NCBI GenBank assembly: GCA_947493335.1 | Contig: CANLQO010000002.1 | Coordinates: forward strand, 620,001 to 684,000 | Direction of reading: 5' to 3' | Source of the DNA: an uncultured Paracoccaceae bacterium | GTDB lineage: Bacteria; Pseudomonadota; Alphaproteobacteria; Rhodobacterales; Rhodobacteraceae | DNA length: 64,000 bases | In this document: positions 9,308 through 17,979 of the stretch, one piece after another | How positions within the stretch are numbered: the first letter of the stretch is position 1 | Layout of the letters: every line of letters begins with the position of its first letter | Notes under the pieces: model-generated | Database searches by the model: none | What the model was told of the DNA's origin: nothing | Seen by the model: the letters and a program-made list of their open reading frames with translations, nothing else | Position numbers and translations under genes: made by a program

Positions 9308-9484
9308 ATGATTGCACAAAGCACCAAGGACCAGACCGCCCCACGGACCCGGCGTCTGGTGACGATTGAAAAATCCAAGCTACCCCACAAGGCCACGTTG
9401 GCGCTGCAAAAGCGGCCTCGCCGCGAAAATGCCGCGCAACGCACGCGGCAATTTCTGCGGATTGACAAGGGCGGAGAGGCCTAG
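9308..9484 (+). CDS. Small basic hypothetical protein, 58 aa
   Basis: The start is chosen at ATG 9308 because a full GGAGG (9298-9302) lies 5 nt before it. The product begins MIAQSTKDQTAPRTRRL, is strongly basic (many Arg/Lys, e.g. LQKRPRRENAAQRTRQFLR) and has no membrane segment. It could bind nucleic acid, but that is a guess from charge only. It is convergent with the minus-strand gene that ends at 9497; I see no terminator in the 12 bp between them. Confidence 0.5.
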   Translation: MIAQSTKDQTAPRTRRLVTIEKSKLPHKATLALQKRPRRENAAQRTRQFLRIDKGGEA

Positions 9485-9496
9485 GCCTGCAGCACC

Positions 9497-10432
9497 CTAT
9501 TTGACGTATTTCAAGACCGAGGCCAGCATATCGGCCCAGCCGCTCTCGCTGTCTGAAAATCCGCCGAATTCGTAGACACCAAAAACGACCAGCGCGGTGA
9601 CAAACACCAGCCCATAAAACATGGGGCTGTCGGTGAAGGCCTTGCCCGGGTTCTCGGCCTCGAATGTGGCGGCCTGTTGGTCCCAGGTCGGACGGTCCAG
9701 AAAGTAGCCACCCATGAAGACGTTATAATCCTCGTCGGTGTCAAAGTACTTGCGGTACTTTAGCGAACGACGCACCAGTCCCATGTTTTTGACGTTCTTG
9801 GTCTCTTTCAACCAGCGAAAACGCGCGGTGTCGCGGGCTTTTCGCGCTGTGACGGCATCACGCTCAGCGCCGGGGGCGCCCTCTGCGACAGAAAGGTCTA
9901 TCGCATCAAAAAGGGGCCAGACATCAGCGGCATCGTCAGGTGACAGCTCTGCAGGAATTGCGACCGGCGCACCGCCAGTCAGATCAAGAAAGGCATCGGG
10001 GATGATAAAGGCGGGGTTGTCGGTCTCTGCCATCGCGTCATTGAGGTTGTTCAAGAGAACATCGATGGTCGGGTCATCGTCGATATTGATCGCGTGGGCG
10101 CGATAGAACCCTTTTTCATAGTTCGCCAGAACCGTCGCCACGATGCCATCATCGCCCGGTCCGACCTGCGGCACTTTCCGCTCACGGTAGTAGTAGGCCA
10201 CGCTGCCATAGTGCAGCACATGGGCAGCGACGCTGAGATCACATTGCGGCTGGTTGACCATCCAAAGCAACAGCTTGTTGTGAATGTCCCAGTTGGCGCG
10301 GCGCGCAACGTCAAGCCACAGGTCCTGCGGAACGGTCAGGAGCCAATCCTGGAGGCGTCCTGTATGGGCGTCAAAACGGGCCTCTTCCGCATCCATTTCG
10401 GCGTAGTGGTCGGCATCATAAATTCGGTTCAT
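9497..10432 (-). CDS. DUF4274-like protein with a C-terminal membrane anchor
   Basis: A 311-aa protein. Residues ~30-75 (WLDVARRANWDIHNKLLLW, then NQPQCDLSVAAHVLHYGS) resemble the DUF4274 pattern, in which a WD..N..L.W...QP.CD core recurs. The middle is acidic and the C-terminal region has one transmembrane segment (MFYGLVFVTALVVFGVYEFGG, about residues 272-291) followed by a short tail. No function is known for the family. It is read toward the two small plus-strand ORFs and lies downstream of ilvE on the same strand, separated by a terminator. Confidence 0.6.
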   Translation of the reverse strand: MNRIYDADHYAEMDAEEARFDAHTGRLQDWLLTVPQDLWLDVARRANWDIHNKLLLWMVNQPQCDLSVAAHVLHYGSVAYYYRERKVPQVGPGDDGIVATVLANYEKGFYRAHAINIDDDPTIDVLLNNLNDAMAETDNPAFIIPDAFLDLTGGAPVAIPAELSPDDAADVWPLFDAIDLSVAEGAPGAERDAVTARKARDTARFRWLKETKNVKNMGLVRRSLKYRKYFDTDEDYNVFMGGYFLDRPTWDQQAATFEAENPGKAFTDSPMFYGLVFVTALVVFGVYEFGGFSDSESGWADMLASVLKYVK

Positions 10433-10471
10433 CGGTCACCCCGGGGTTGTGTCCCCGCAAAATGACCAAAG

Positions 10472-10498
10472 AAAAGGGGCCCCAATAAGGCCCCTTTT
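10472..10498 (-). terminator. Rho-independent terminator of ilvE
   Basis: A 10-bp stem, AAAAGGGGCC (10472-10481) with GGCCCCTTTT (10489-10498), has a 7-nt loop. Read on the minus strand it ends in TTTT and then CTTT, just after the ilvE stop codon. The symmetric A/T flanks could let it work in both directions, but no plus-strand gene enters it. Confidence 0.8.
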
Positions 10499-10517
10499 GG
10501 CATTTTGCTAAGGTGGT

Positions 10518-11384
10518 TTAGGCCCGCACCAGTTTTTCGTAGCTGTCAGCTACATCAAGTGTCAGGGCACCGACCTCAAAGTTGTAGTCGCCGATCTGGC
10601 CGACGGGGGTAACCTCTGCTGCGGTGCCGGTCAGCCAGCATTGCTGGAAGCCCTCAAGTTCTTCGGGCATGATGTGGCGTTCGTGTACGGTGACACCCTT
10701 TTCACGCAGCATCTTGATGACGGTCTGGCGGGTCAGGCCGTTGAGGAAGGCGTCAGCGGTGGGGGTGTGGACCTCACCATCCTTCACAAAGAACAGGTTT
10801 GCGCCGGTGCATTCGGCGACATATCCGCGATAGTCGAACATCAGCGCGTCGGAACAGCCTTTGGCTTCTGCTGCGTGTTTGGACATGGTCGCGATCATGT
10901 AAAGACCTGCGGCCTTGGCATCATGCGGGATGGTTTCGGGGCTGGGACGCTTCCACTTGGCAATGTCGAGCTTTGCGCCCTTGGTCTTGGCGTCGCCATA
11001 GTAGTTGCCCCAGGCCCAGGCCGCGATACAGGTGCGCACCGGGTTCTTGGCAGAAGCGACGCCCATATCCTCGCCCGCGCCGCGCCAGGCAAAGGCCCGC
11101 ACATAGGCGTCAGTCAGGTTGTTGGCGGCGAGCACCTCTGCCTTGGCGGCAGAGAGTTCATCCGAGGTGTAGGGGATTTCGAAATCCATGCGGCTTGCGG
11201 AAAAATGCAGCCGGTCGGAGTGTTCGCGATCCAGAAAGATTTTGCCGTTGTAGCAACGCTCGCCTTCGAACACCGAAGAGGCGTAATGCAGGGCATGGCT
11301 CAGGACGTGGACGTTGGCACTGCGCCAGTCAACCAACTGGCCATCCAGCCAGATTTTGCCATCACGATCATCGTAACCCGCCAT
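10518..11384 (-). CDS. ilvE: Branched-chain amino acid aminotransferase
   Basis: A 288-aa class IV PLP aminotransferase that makes Val, Ile and Leu from their 2-oxo acids. Family features: MAGYDDRDGKIWLDGQLV start, HVLSHALHYASSVFEGERCY, and the stretch GYVAECTGANLFFVKDGEV around the PLP site. The PLP lysine is in ANNLTDAYVRAFAWRG-LDIAKWKRPSP-type context. The start at 11384 is preferred over an upstream in-frame extension because GGGAGG lies 6-11 nt before it and this matches the usual family N-terminus. It is divergent from the petP-like regulator; a TTGACA at 11485-11490 (minus) could be the -35 box. A hairpin terminator follows. Confidence 0.94.
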   Translation of the reverse strand: MAGYDDRDGKIWLDGQLVDWRSANVHVLSHALHYASSVFEGERCYNGKIFLDREHSDRLHFSASRMDFEIPYTSDELSAAKAEVLAANNLTDAYVRAFAWRGAGEDMGVASAKNPVRTCIAAWAWGNYYGDAKTKGAKLDIAKWKRPSPETIPHDAKAAGLYMIATMSKHAAEAKGCSDALMFDYRGYVAECTGANLFFVKDGEVHTPTADAFLNGLTRQTVIKMLREKGVTVHERHIMPEELEGFQQCWLTGTAAEVTPVGQIGDYNFEVGALTLDVADSYEKLVRA

Positions 11385-11530
11385 TGGAACCTCCCTCACG
11401 GATTTGCATTTATTGCGCAGATAGGTCCGGATCGGACATTTTATTACGCAATTTCTGGGAATCGGTACCAATCGCGCCTTGGAATGTCAACAAGGCTGAC
11501 GTATCTTCGGGTCAACAAAGTGGAGGGGGC

Positions 11531-12043
11531 ATGGCGCAGGGGACACCCGGACAGACCGGCCAAAGCTTGCTGTTCCTGACGGATGAACAGCTGCGCAAGG
11601 GGATCGAGGCGATGTTTTTCGCCTATCGCGGGTTTACGGCGGACCCCGATCGTATCCTGTCGGATCAGGGCTATGGCCGGGCGCATCACCGGGCCATCCA
11701 TTTCATTCATCGCAGTCCGGGCACAACGGTCAATAACCTTCTGTCCGTGCTTGGCGTGACAAAACAATCGCTTAATCGTGTATTGCGTACCTTGATCGAG
11801 GACGGTTTGGTAGCGAGCACGGTGGGCAAGCGCGACAAGCGCGAGCGACATCTGACGCTGACAGAAGATGGTGCCGCACTGGAACGGTCGCTGTCGGATG
11901 CGCAGCGTGATCGGATGCGCCACGCTTACCGCACCGCCGGGCCAGAGGCCGTGGCGGGCTTTCGGCAGGTGCTGGAGGCAATGATGGATGAAGAGATGCG
12001 CTTTTACTACGACGCGCTGAAGGACCGGATTGATGAACGCTGA
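11531..12043 (+). CDS. petP: MarR-family transcriptional regulator, PetP-like
   Basis: A 170-aa winged-helix regulator. After MAQGTPGQTGQSLLFLTDEQ, the MarR core appears: YGRAHHRAIHFIHRSPGTTV, the recognition-helix region LSVLGVTKQSLNRVLRTL and the wing VASTVGKRDKRERHLTL. The ATG is preceded by GGAGGGGG. The gene overlaps the following response regulator by 11 nt. In Rhodobacter the MarR-like PetP and the OmpR-like PetR form such an operon and are linked to cytochrome bc1 expression, which is the basis for the symbol; the bc1 genes themselves are not in this window. Confidence 0.82.
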   Translation: MAQGTPGQTGQSLLFLTDEQLRKGIEAMFFAYRGFTADPDRILSDQGYGRAHHRAIHFIHRSPGTTVNNLLSVLGVTKQSLNRVLRTLIEDGLVASTVGKRDKRERHLTLTEDGAALERSLSDAQRDRMRHAYRTAGPEAVAGFRQVLEAMMDEEMRFYYDALKDRIDER

Positions 12044-12734
12044 CGACGCCCACCTGTTGATTGTCGACGACGACGAGCGGATTCGCACGTTGTTGCAGAA
12101 GTTTCTGATGCGGTCAGGGTTTCTGGTCAGTGGCGCCCGCGATGCCGCCCACGCAAGACGGATTCTGAGCGGGTTGGAGTTTGATCTGATCGTGCTGGAC
12201 GTGATGATGCCGGGCGAGGACGGAATGAGCCTGTGTGCCGATCTGCGCAAGACGTTGACGACGCCGATCTTGCTGCTGACCGCGAAAGGCGAAACCGACG
12301 ACCGGATCACCGGGCTTGAAGCGGGGGCCGATGATTATCTGGCCAAACCATTTGAGCCCAAAGAATTGCTGTTGCGGATCAATTCGATCCTGCGGCGGGT
12401 GCCACAGGCGGAACCGGTTGTGGTGGCCCCCAAGGTGCTGAACCTTGGGCCGATCCGCTACGACATTGCGCGGGGCGAGATGTGGCAGGGCGATGATCTG
12501 GTGCGTCTGACAGCAACCGAAAGTCAGTTGATGCGGATCTTTTCCAGCGCACCGGGAGAGGCGATGACGCGAGCACGACTGGTTGAAGAACTGGCGCGGT
12601 CAGGGGGGCAAACGCAGGAACGCGCTGTGGACGTGCAGATCACGCGGTTGCGCCGCAAGATCGAGGCGGACCCCAAGCAGCCACGCTATCTGCAAACCGT
12701 GCGCGGTGCGGGATATATGTTGGCCCCGGATTAG
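12033..12734 (+). CDS. petR: OmpR-family response regulator, PetR-like
   Basis: A 233-aa two-domain regulator. The receiver domain shows the acidic pocket LLIVDDDERI, the phospho-acceptor DLIVLDVMMPGEDG (Asp56) and LLLTAKGE with the conserved Lys. The C-terminal winged helix (TATESQLMRIFSS, RAVDVQITRLRRKIE, YLQTVRGAGYML) is of OmpR/PhoB type. It starts inside the stop region of the MarR-like gene, so the two are translationally coupled. No sensor kinase is adjacent, as for Rhodobacter PetR. It probably controls respiratory or membrane-protein genes; inference from homology only. Confidence 0.85.
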   Translation: MNADDAHLLIVDDDERIRTLLQKFLMRSGFLVSGARDAAHARRILSGLEFDLIVLDVMMPGEDGMSLCADLRKTLTTPILLLTAKGETDDRITGLEAGADDYLAKPFEPKELLLRINSILRRVPQAEPVVVAPKVLNLGPIRYDIARGEMWQGDDLVRLTATESQLMRIFSSAPGEAMTRARLVEELARSGGQTQERAVDVQITRLRRKIEADPKQPRYLQTVRGAGYMLAPD

Positions 12735-12791
12735 GGCGCGCGCATCGGGCACGGATGCGGTTTGCGGGATTGCGTGTTTGAGTGAATTGAC

Positions 12792-12883
12792 GTGGGTTGG
12801 CGGTGCCCGCCCACCCACCCCTTTTGGGGGCGTTGCCCCCGTCGCTAAAGCGACTCCCCCAAAGTATTTTTGACCAGAAGAAG
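12792..12883 (+). repeat. Type A intergenic hairpin element, copy 2
   Basis: The order of parts is the same as at 4696-4774: GGCGGTGCCCGCCCACCC, a CCCC..GGGGG hairpin, a G..CCCCC block with an extra small hairpin GTCGCTAAAGCGAC (12841-12854), then the core CCAAAGTATTTTTGACCAG and AAGAAG. It fills the space between petR and the deacetylase gene and may end petR transcription or process the transcript. Confidence 0.7.
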
Positions 12884-12918
12884 TTGAAGCCCGGCACAGG
12901 ATCGCCGATGTTGCAGCC

Positions 12919-13842
12919 ATGACAACTGCTTTGATCACCCACCCCGATTGTTATGACCACGTCACGCCACCCGGCCATCCCGAACAGGTGGCGCGGTTGG
13001 ATGCCGTCCTTGGCGCGCTTGAAGGGATGGAATTGCAGCGTGTGAAGGCCCCATTGGGCGCGGAAGACGATATTCTGCGCTGCCATCCGCAGGGCCACAT
13101 CAACGGTGTTCGCGCCGCTGCCCCGGATGAAGGCTGGCGGTCGCTTGACGCGGACACACATATGTCGCCCGGCAGTCTGGCGGCGGCCTTTCGCGGCGTT
13201 GGCGGAATTGTCCGCGCGGTGGACATGGTGATGGCGGGCGATGCAGGCAATGCCTTTGTCGCGATGCGCCCCCCCGGACACCACGCCGAACATGAGACGG
13301 CCATGGGCTTTTGTTTCTTTGGCAATGTGGCGATTGGGGCAAAATATGCGCTGGATCATCACGGCCTTGATCGCGTGGCCATCGTGGATTTTGACGTCCA
13401 CCACGGCAATGGCACGCAGGATCTTGTCGAAGAAGATCCGCGCATCCTGTTCTGTTCCACGCATCAAAGCCCGCTTTATCCCGGCACCGGTGCCGCGCAT
13501 GAAACCGGTGTTGGTAACGTGCTGAACGTGCCATTGCCCGGCGGCACGGGGTCCAAGGCGTTTCGTGAGGTGATGGAGCGGGTTGTGCTGCCGCGTATTG
13601 ATGCCTTCTCTCCGCAACTTTTGCTGATATCGGCCGGATTTGATGCACATGAGGCTGATCCATTGGCGGGAATGAACCTGACCACTGCGGATTTTGGCTG
13701 GGTCACCGAGCGGCTTTGCGATTTGGCCGATGAACATTGCAAGGGCCGGGTGGTATCAAGCCTTGAGGGCGGGTATGACCTTGAGGCGCTGGGCGCGGCG
13801 GCTGCGGCCCATGTGACGGTATTGAAGGAGCGGGCGACATGA
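12919..13842 (+). CDS. Histone-deacetylase-family (acetoin utilisation-like) amidohydrolase
   Basis: A 307-aa zinc-dependent deacetylase-fold enzyme. Key motifs: VAMRPPGHHAEHE (active-site His pair), VAIVDFDVHHGNGTQ (Asp and His zinc ligands), the segment LLISAGFDAHEADPLAG (second Asp zinc ligand) and SLEGGYDLEAL. Bacterial members deacetylate small amides such as polyamines or act on acetylated proteins; the substrate cannot be read from sequence. The stop codon overlaps the xseB start, so it is in one operon with xseB-ispA-dxs, an arrangement I know from related bacteria. Confidence 0.92.
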   Translation: MTTALITHPDCYDHVTPPGHPEQVARLDAVLGALEGMELQRVKAPLGAEDDILRCHPQGHINGVRAAAPDEGWRSLDADTHMSPGSLAAAFRGVGGIVRAVDMVMAGDAGNAFVAMRPPGHHAEHETAMGFCFFGNVAIGAKYALDHHGLDRVAIVDFDVHHGNGTQDLVEEDPRILFCSTHQSPLYPGTGAAHETGVGNVLNVPLPGGTGSKAFREVMERVVLPRIDAFSPQLLLISAGFDAHEADPLAGMNLTTADFGWVTERLCDLADEHCKGRVVSSLEGGYDLEALGAAAAAHVTVLKERAT

Positions 13843-14072
13843 CGGATGTCAGCGAGATGAGCTTTGAAGACGCGATGAAGGAACTCGAACAGGTCGTGGG
13901 CCAGTTGGAGCGGGGCGATGTGGCGCTGGATGCCTCTATCGCGCTTTATGAACGTGGTGCTGCGCTGAAGGCGCGGTGCGAGGCCAAGCTGAAAGAGGCC
14001 GAAGAGAAGGTCGCCAAGATCACGCTGGATGGGCAGGGACAGCCCACAGGGACCGCACCGCTGGATGGCTGA
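13839..14072 (+). CDS. xseB: Exodeoxyribonuclease VII small subunit
   Basis: A 77-aa protein with the XseB signature SFEDAMKELEQVVGQLERGDVALDASIALYERG split over two helices, then RCEAKLKEAEEKV. It forms the coiled-coil small subunits that bind XseA; the complex degrades single-stranded DNA. The start overlaps the previous stop (ATGA), and its stop lies 6-8 nt inside ispA. The large subunit gene is not in the window. Confidence 0.93.
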   Translation: MTDVSEMSFEDAMKELEQVVGQLERGDVALDASIALYERGAALKARCEAKLKEAEEKVAKITLDGQGQPTGTAPLDG

Positions 14073-14931
14073 TTTCGACGACGCTTTGCGTCAGGCGCAG
14101 GCGGTCGTGGCGGCGCGCATGAACGCGGCGATGGCCCCACGCAACGGCGTGCTGAAAGACGCGATGACCTATGCGCTGGAAGGTGGCAAGGCGTTGCGCG
14201 GGTTCCTGGCATTGGAGAGCGCCGCGTTGCACGGGATTGGGCCGGGGCAGGCTGGTGATGCCGCACTGGCGATTGAGGCGCTGCACGCCTACTCTCTGAT
14301 CCACGATGACCTGCCCTGCATGGATGATGACGACCTGCGCCGGGGCAAACCCACTGTCCACTGCAAATGGGATGAGGCGATCGCTGTTCTTGCTGGTGAC
14401 GCGCTTCAGACCCTGGCCTTTGAGGCGCTGGGCGATCTCGGCACTGATGATGTCGCCAAGCTACGGCTGATCCGCAGTCTTGCACAGGCGGCGGGGATGG
14501 ATGGGATGATCGGCGGGCAGATGCTGGATATCGCGGCAGAGACCGCGACCACCCCCCTGACGTTGGAACAGATCATCACATTGCAGAATGGCAAGACCGG
14601 CGCGCTGATCACTTGGTCCTGTCTGGTCGGGCCGCGTATGGCGGCGGCGGACGAGGCGCCGTTGAAGGCCTATGGCGACGCGCTGGGCCTCGCCTTTCAG
14701 ATCGCCGATGACATTCTGGACGTCGAAGGCGACGCCGCTGCCGTCGGTAAGGCCGTGCGCAAGGACGATGCCGCCGGCAAAGCCACCTTTGTTTCCCTTT
14801 TGGGGCTGGATGGGGCGAAAAGCCGCGCAAGCGAACTGGTGAATATGGCCTGCGATGCGCTAAATCCCTATGGGGCGAAGGCCGACACGCTGCGCGAGGC
14901 GGCGCGTTTTGTCATCACCCGGGACAGATAG
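14065..14931 (+). CDS. ispA: Farnesyl diphosphate synthase (geranyltranstransferase)
   Basis: A 288-aa all-helical prenyltransferase that condenses DMAPP/GPP with IPP to farnesyl diphosphate in the cytosol. First aspartate-rich motif DDLPCMDDDD (residues 81-90) followed by LRRGKPT; second motif in FQIADDILDVEGD. The usual GGKRxRP segment reads GGKALRGFL, so the residue after Lys is Ala rather than Arg; this is a minor oddity. The start ATG 14065 overlaps the xseB end. It feeds quinones, undecaprenyl phosphate and, via CrtE, carotenoid and bacteriochlorophyll side chains. Confidence 0.92.
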   Translation: MADFDDALRQAQAVVAARMNAAMAPRNGVLKDAMTYALEGGKALRGFLALESAALHGIGPGQAGDAALAIEALHAYSLIHDDLPCMDDDDLRRGKPTVHCKWDEAIAVLAGDALQTLAFEALGDLGTDDVAKLRLIRSLAQAAGMDGMIGGQMLDIAAETATTPLTLEQIITLQNGKTGALITWSCLVGPRMAAADEAPLKAYGDALGLAFQIADDILDVEGDAAAVGKAVRKDDAAGKATFVSLLGLDGAKSRASELVNMACDALNPYGAKADTLREAARFVITRDR

Positions 14932-14940
14932 GACGACGAT

Positions 14941-16854
14941 ATGACCGACCGCCCAGTGACCCCGCTTTTGGATCGCGTCGCGACGCCTGCCGATATGAAG
15001 GGACTGTCGGATGCGCAGTTGCGGCAGTTGGCCGATGAGGTGCGGGCAGAGACGGTTTCGGCGGTATCTGTCACCGGCGGGCATCTGGGGGCCGGGCTTG
15101 GGGTGGTAGAGCTGACCGTCGCCCTGCACGCGGTCTTTGACGCGCCCAAGGACAAGATCATCTGGGACGTCAGCCACCAGTGCTATCCGCACAAGATCCT
15201 GACGGGTCGGCGCGACCGGATCCGTACGCTGCGGATGAAGGACGGGTTGTCGGGCTTCACCAAGCGGTCAGAAAGCCCTTATGACCCTTTTGGTGCGGCG
15301 CATTCCTCGACCTCGATCTCGGCCGCGCTGGGTTTTGCCACCGCACGCGATCTGGGCGGAGAGGGCGGTGACGCGATTGCGGTGATCGGCGACGGGGCGA
15401 TGTCGGCAGGCATGGCCTACGAGGCGATGAACAACGCAGGCCACCTGAAAAAGCGGCTGATCGTGATCCTGAATGACAACGAGATGTCGATCGCCCCGCC
15501 GGTGGGCGCGATGTCGTCTTACCTGAGCCAGCTTTATGCGGGTGAGCCGTTTCAGGAATTGAAGGCGGCAGCCAAGGGCGCGGTCAGCCTGCTGCCCGAA
15601 CCCTTCCGCGAAGGGGCCAAGCGCGCCAAGGACATGGTCAAGCATATGACCGTGGGTGGGACGCTGTTTGAACAGCTTGGGTTTTCCTATCTCGGCCCGA
15701 TTGACGGCCACGACATGGATCAATTGCTGGCCGTTCTGCGCACCGTCAAGACCAGGGCCACTGGGCCGATCCTGATCCACGCGATCACCAAAAAGGGCAA
15801 GGGCTATGGCCCGGCGGAAGAGGCGCGCGACAAAGGCCACGGCGTTGGCAAGTTCAACGTGGTCACGGGCGAACAAAAGAAAGCGCCGTCCAATGCGCCC
15901 AGCTACACCAGCGTTTTTGCCGATACTCTGGTCAAAATGGCCGAAACAGACCCGAAAATCTGCGCCATTACGGCGGCGATGCCGGATGGCACGGGGCTGA
16001 ACAAGTTCATGCAGCGCTATGCTTCGCGGTGTTTTGACGTCGGCATTGCGGAACAACATGCGGTGACCTTCGCCGCCGGGCTGGCGGCAGGCGGGATGAA
16101 GCCGTTTTGCGCGCTTTATTCGACCTTCCTGCAACGCGGGTACGACCAGGTCGTGCACGATGTGGCGATCCAGCGGCTGCCAGTGCGCTTTGCGATTGAC
16201 CGCGCCGGGCTGGTGGGCGCCGATGGTGCGACGCATGCGGGTGCCTTTGACGTGGCCTATCTGGCAAACCTGCCGGGCATGGTGGTGATGGCCGCCGCGG
16301 ATGAGGCGGAACTGGTGCGCATGGTCGCGACCGCTGCCGCCTACGAGGATGGACCAAGCGCTTTCCGCTTCCCTCGTGGTGAGGGTGTGGGCGTCGAGAT
16401 CCCAGACGATGCCGAACCGCTGGAGATCGGCAAAGGCCGGATGATCCGAAAGGGGAGCCAGGTGGCGATCCTGTCCTTTGGCACCCGGTTGGCCGAGGTC
16501 GAGGTGGCGTGTGAGGCTTTGGCCGCCAAAGGCATCACCCCAACGATTGCCGATGCGCGATTTGCCAAGCCGCTGGACCGTGAGATGATCCTTGGACTGG
16601 CGGCTGATCATGACGCGCTGATTACGATTGAAGAGGGTGCGGTCGGCGGCTTCGGCTCTCATGTCGCGCAGATGCTGGCGGATGAAGGCGTGTTCGATCA
16701 CGGGTTGAAGTATCGCTCGATGGTGCTGCCGGATATCTTCATCGACCAGGCCAGCCCACGCGACATGTACGCGGTCGCGGGCCTGAATGCCGAAGATATC
16801 GAAGCGAAGGTGCTTGAGGTGCTGGGCGTGGCATCTGTCGGGAAGCGAGCGTAG
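14941..16854 (+). CDS. dxs: 1-deoxy-D-xylulose-5-phosphate synthase, housekeeping copy
   Basis: A 637-aa thiamine-diphosphate enzyme that joins pyruvate and glyceraldehyde 3-phosphate in the first step of the MEP pathway. Motifs: [38 protein letters not shown] with the ThDP GDG..N motif, and the transketolase-like pyrimidine domain [18 protein letters not shown]; the C-terminal domain has DARFAKPLD. It is directly downstream of ispA (10 bp). A second paralogue of exactly the same length lies in the photosynthesis cluster at 61493. Confidence 0.96.
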   Translation: MTDRPVTPLLDRVATPADMKGLSDAQLRQLADEVRAETVSAVSVTGGHLGAGLGVVELTVALHAVFDAPKDKIIWDVSHQCYPHKILTGRRDRIRTLRMKDGLSGFTKRSESPYDPFGAAHSSTSISAALGFATARDLGGEGGDAIAVIGDGAMSAGMAYEAMNNAGHLKKRLIVILNDNEMSIAPPVGAMSSYLSQLYAGEPFQELKAAAKGAVSLLPEPFREGAKRAKDMVKHMTVGGTLFEQLGFSYLGPIDGHDMDQLLAVLRTVKTRATGPILIHAITKKGKGYGPAEEARDKGHGVGKFNVVTGEQKKAPSNAPSYTSVFADTLVKMAETDPKICAITAAMPDGTGLNKFMQRYASRCFDVGIAEQHAVTFAAGLAAGGMKPFCALYSTFLQRGYDQVVHDVAIQRLPVRFAIDRAGLVGADGATHAGAFDVAYLANLPGMVVMAAADEAELVRMVATAAAYEDGPSAFRFPRGEGVGVEIPDDAEPLEIGKGRMIRKGSQVAILSFGTRLAEVEVACEALAAKGITPTIADARFAKPLDREMILGLAADHDALITIEEGAVGGFGSHVAQMLADEGVFDHGLKYRSMVLPDIFIDQASPRDMYAVAGLNAEDIEAKVLEVLGVASVGKRA

Positions 16855-16913
16855 CGAAAAGGTCCGGGTTGAGCCCATACCTACCAAGCTTCTGCGATGT
16901 GGCAAATGTCGGT

Positions 16914-17849
16914 TTAAGGTGTCCGGACTGCACCCGCGATCTGCTTCATGTGGCGCATGTCGGTGCCGCAACATCCTCCCAGAACCTGAATTTGAGGAAA
17001 GCGCAGCCTGATATCGGACAACTGCTCACCCAACTCGGTCGGATTGCCATCATCCAGTTCTTCGGCTTCGTCCAGTTCGGCATGGCTACAGCGTGACGCA
17101 TTGGCAATGATACCTCCCACGCGCTGCATCCACGGTGCGTCTTCGAGGACTCCAGCGAAATGTTCAGGATGCGCGCAGTTGATCATGTAGTAGGCTGCAT
17201 AGTTATCAGTCGCGCCGTCGACCTCTGATATTGCATCCTCAAGCGACGCGCCGGTTGGCAACCGCCCGTCTGTTTCCACCGTGAATGAAATGACCACCGG
17301 AAGCTTAAACCTTCGGGCCGCCCTGACGATACCAATCGCCTCAGATGAGTAAGCCAAAGTGTATCCGCTGATCACATCCACATCTGTGTCTGCCAGTACG
17401 GATACTTGCTCCGAATGATAGCGTTCCGCCTCATCCGCGCTCATCTGCGCTTCGGGCGCGTATGCATCGTCGCGTGGTCCGATATTTGCACTGATGATTG
17501 TCGGAGCATGGTCGCTTGCTGCACGAACTGCCGCCATCAAGGCGATAGCGTCTTGATTAAGCAGCTTGAGTTCGCCGAAGTCGTACCCAATTGCAGTTGC
17601 GCGGTCCCGGTTTGCCACCCATGTTGGGCTTTCAAGGATGACACCAGACTGCGTTTCCTTGCCCAGAGCGATCAGGTCTTTCAGATATCCCTCGAGAAGC
17701 TTTCGACCCTCCCTGGTTTTTAAAAGCGGGTATGAAGCAAAGCCGGGCAAATCGACGCCTTGATTGAATATTAGGTCGGTTTCCATCCCGACGTAGGCCA
17801 AAAAAAGATCGGTATCGCTGGGAGGAAAAGTGTCTCGGTAAATTGACAT
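16914..17849 (-). CDS. Homocysteine S-methyltransferase family protein
   Basis: A 311-aa protein of the MHT/BHMT fold that methylates homocysteine or a related thiol. The zinc-binding cysteines are visible: MINCAHPEHF and the terminal LGGCCGTDMRHM. The starting part, YVGMETDLIFNQGVDLPGFASY, and the segment LAYSSEAIG, GVILESPTW fit family members using S-methylmethionine or betaine. I chose ATG 17849 (MSIYRDTFPP); an upstream extension to 17903 is possible and neither start has a good ribosome-binding site. Base composition is visibly less G/C-rich than its neighbours, hinting at acquisition. Confidence 0.82.
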   Translation of the reverse strand: MSIYRDTFPPSDTDLFLAYVGMETDLIFNQGVDLPGFASYPLLKTREGRKLLEGYLKDLIALGKETQSGVILESPTWVANRDRATAIGYDFGELKLLNQDAIALMAAVRAASDHAPTIISANIGPRDDAYAPEAQMSADEAERYHSEQVSVLADTDVDVISGYTLAYSSEAIGIVRAARRFKLPVVISFTVETDGRLPTGASLEDAISEVDGATDNYAAYYMINCAHPEHFAGVLEDAPWMQRVGGIIANASRCSHAELDEAEELDDGNPTELGEQLSDIRLRFPQIQVLGGCCGTDMRHMKQIAGAVRTP

Positions 17850-17979
17850 CGTAATGAACCAGTCGCTTGAAATGTTCTCAGACCATAACAACCGGCGCAT
17901 CATGTGTCACTGATCCACAGGTAAGAAACGGCCATTGTCGCAGCCGCAGCGAATGTTCACTTCGTCCGCAAAGGCGACG

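Noticed and set aside
10641-11579. Long plus-strand open frame across ilvE
   Set aside because: It is antisense to a clear ilvE with proper start and terminator; the protein has no recognisable family and is a by-product of the GC-rich codon pattern.
12640-13737. 365-codon minus-strand frame across the deacetylase gene
   Set aside because: Antisense to a gene with all deacetylase motifs; translated sequence is low-complexity Arg/His/Gly.
15268-16974. 568-codon minus-strand open frame
   Set aside because: It lies antisense to the intact dxs gene; the long open frame follows from biased codons. The same holds for 61850-63295 against the second dxs.
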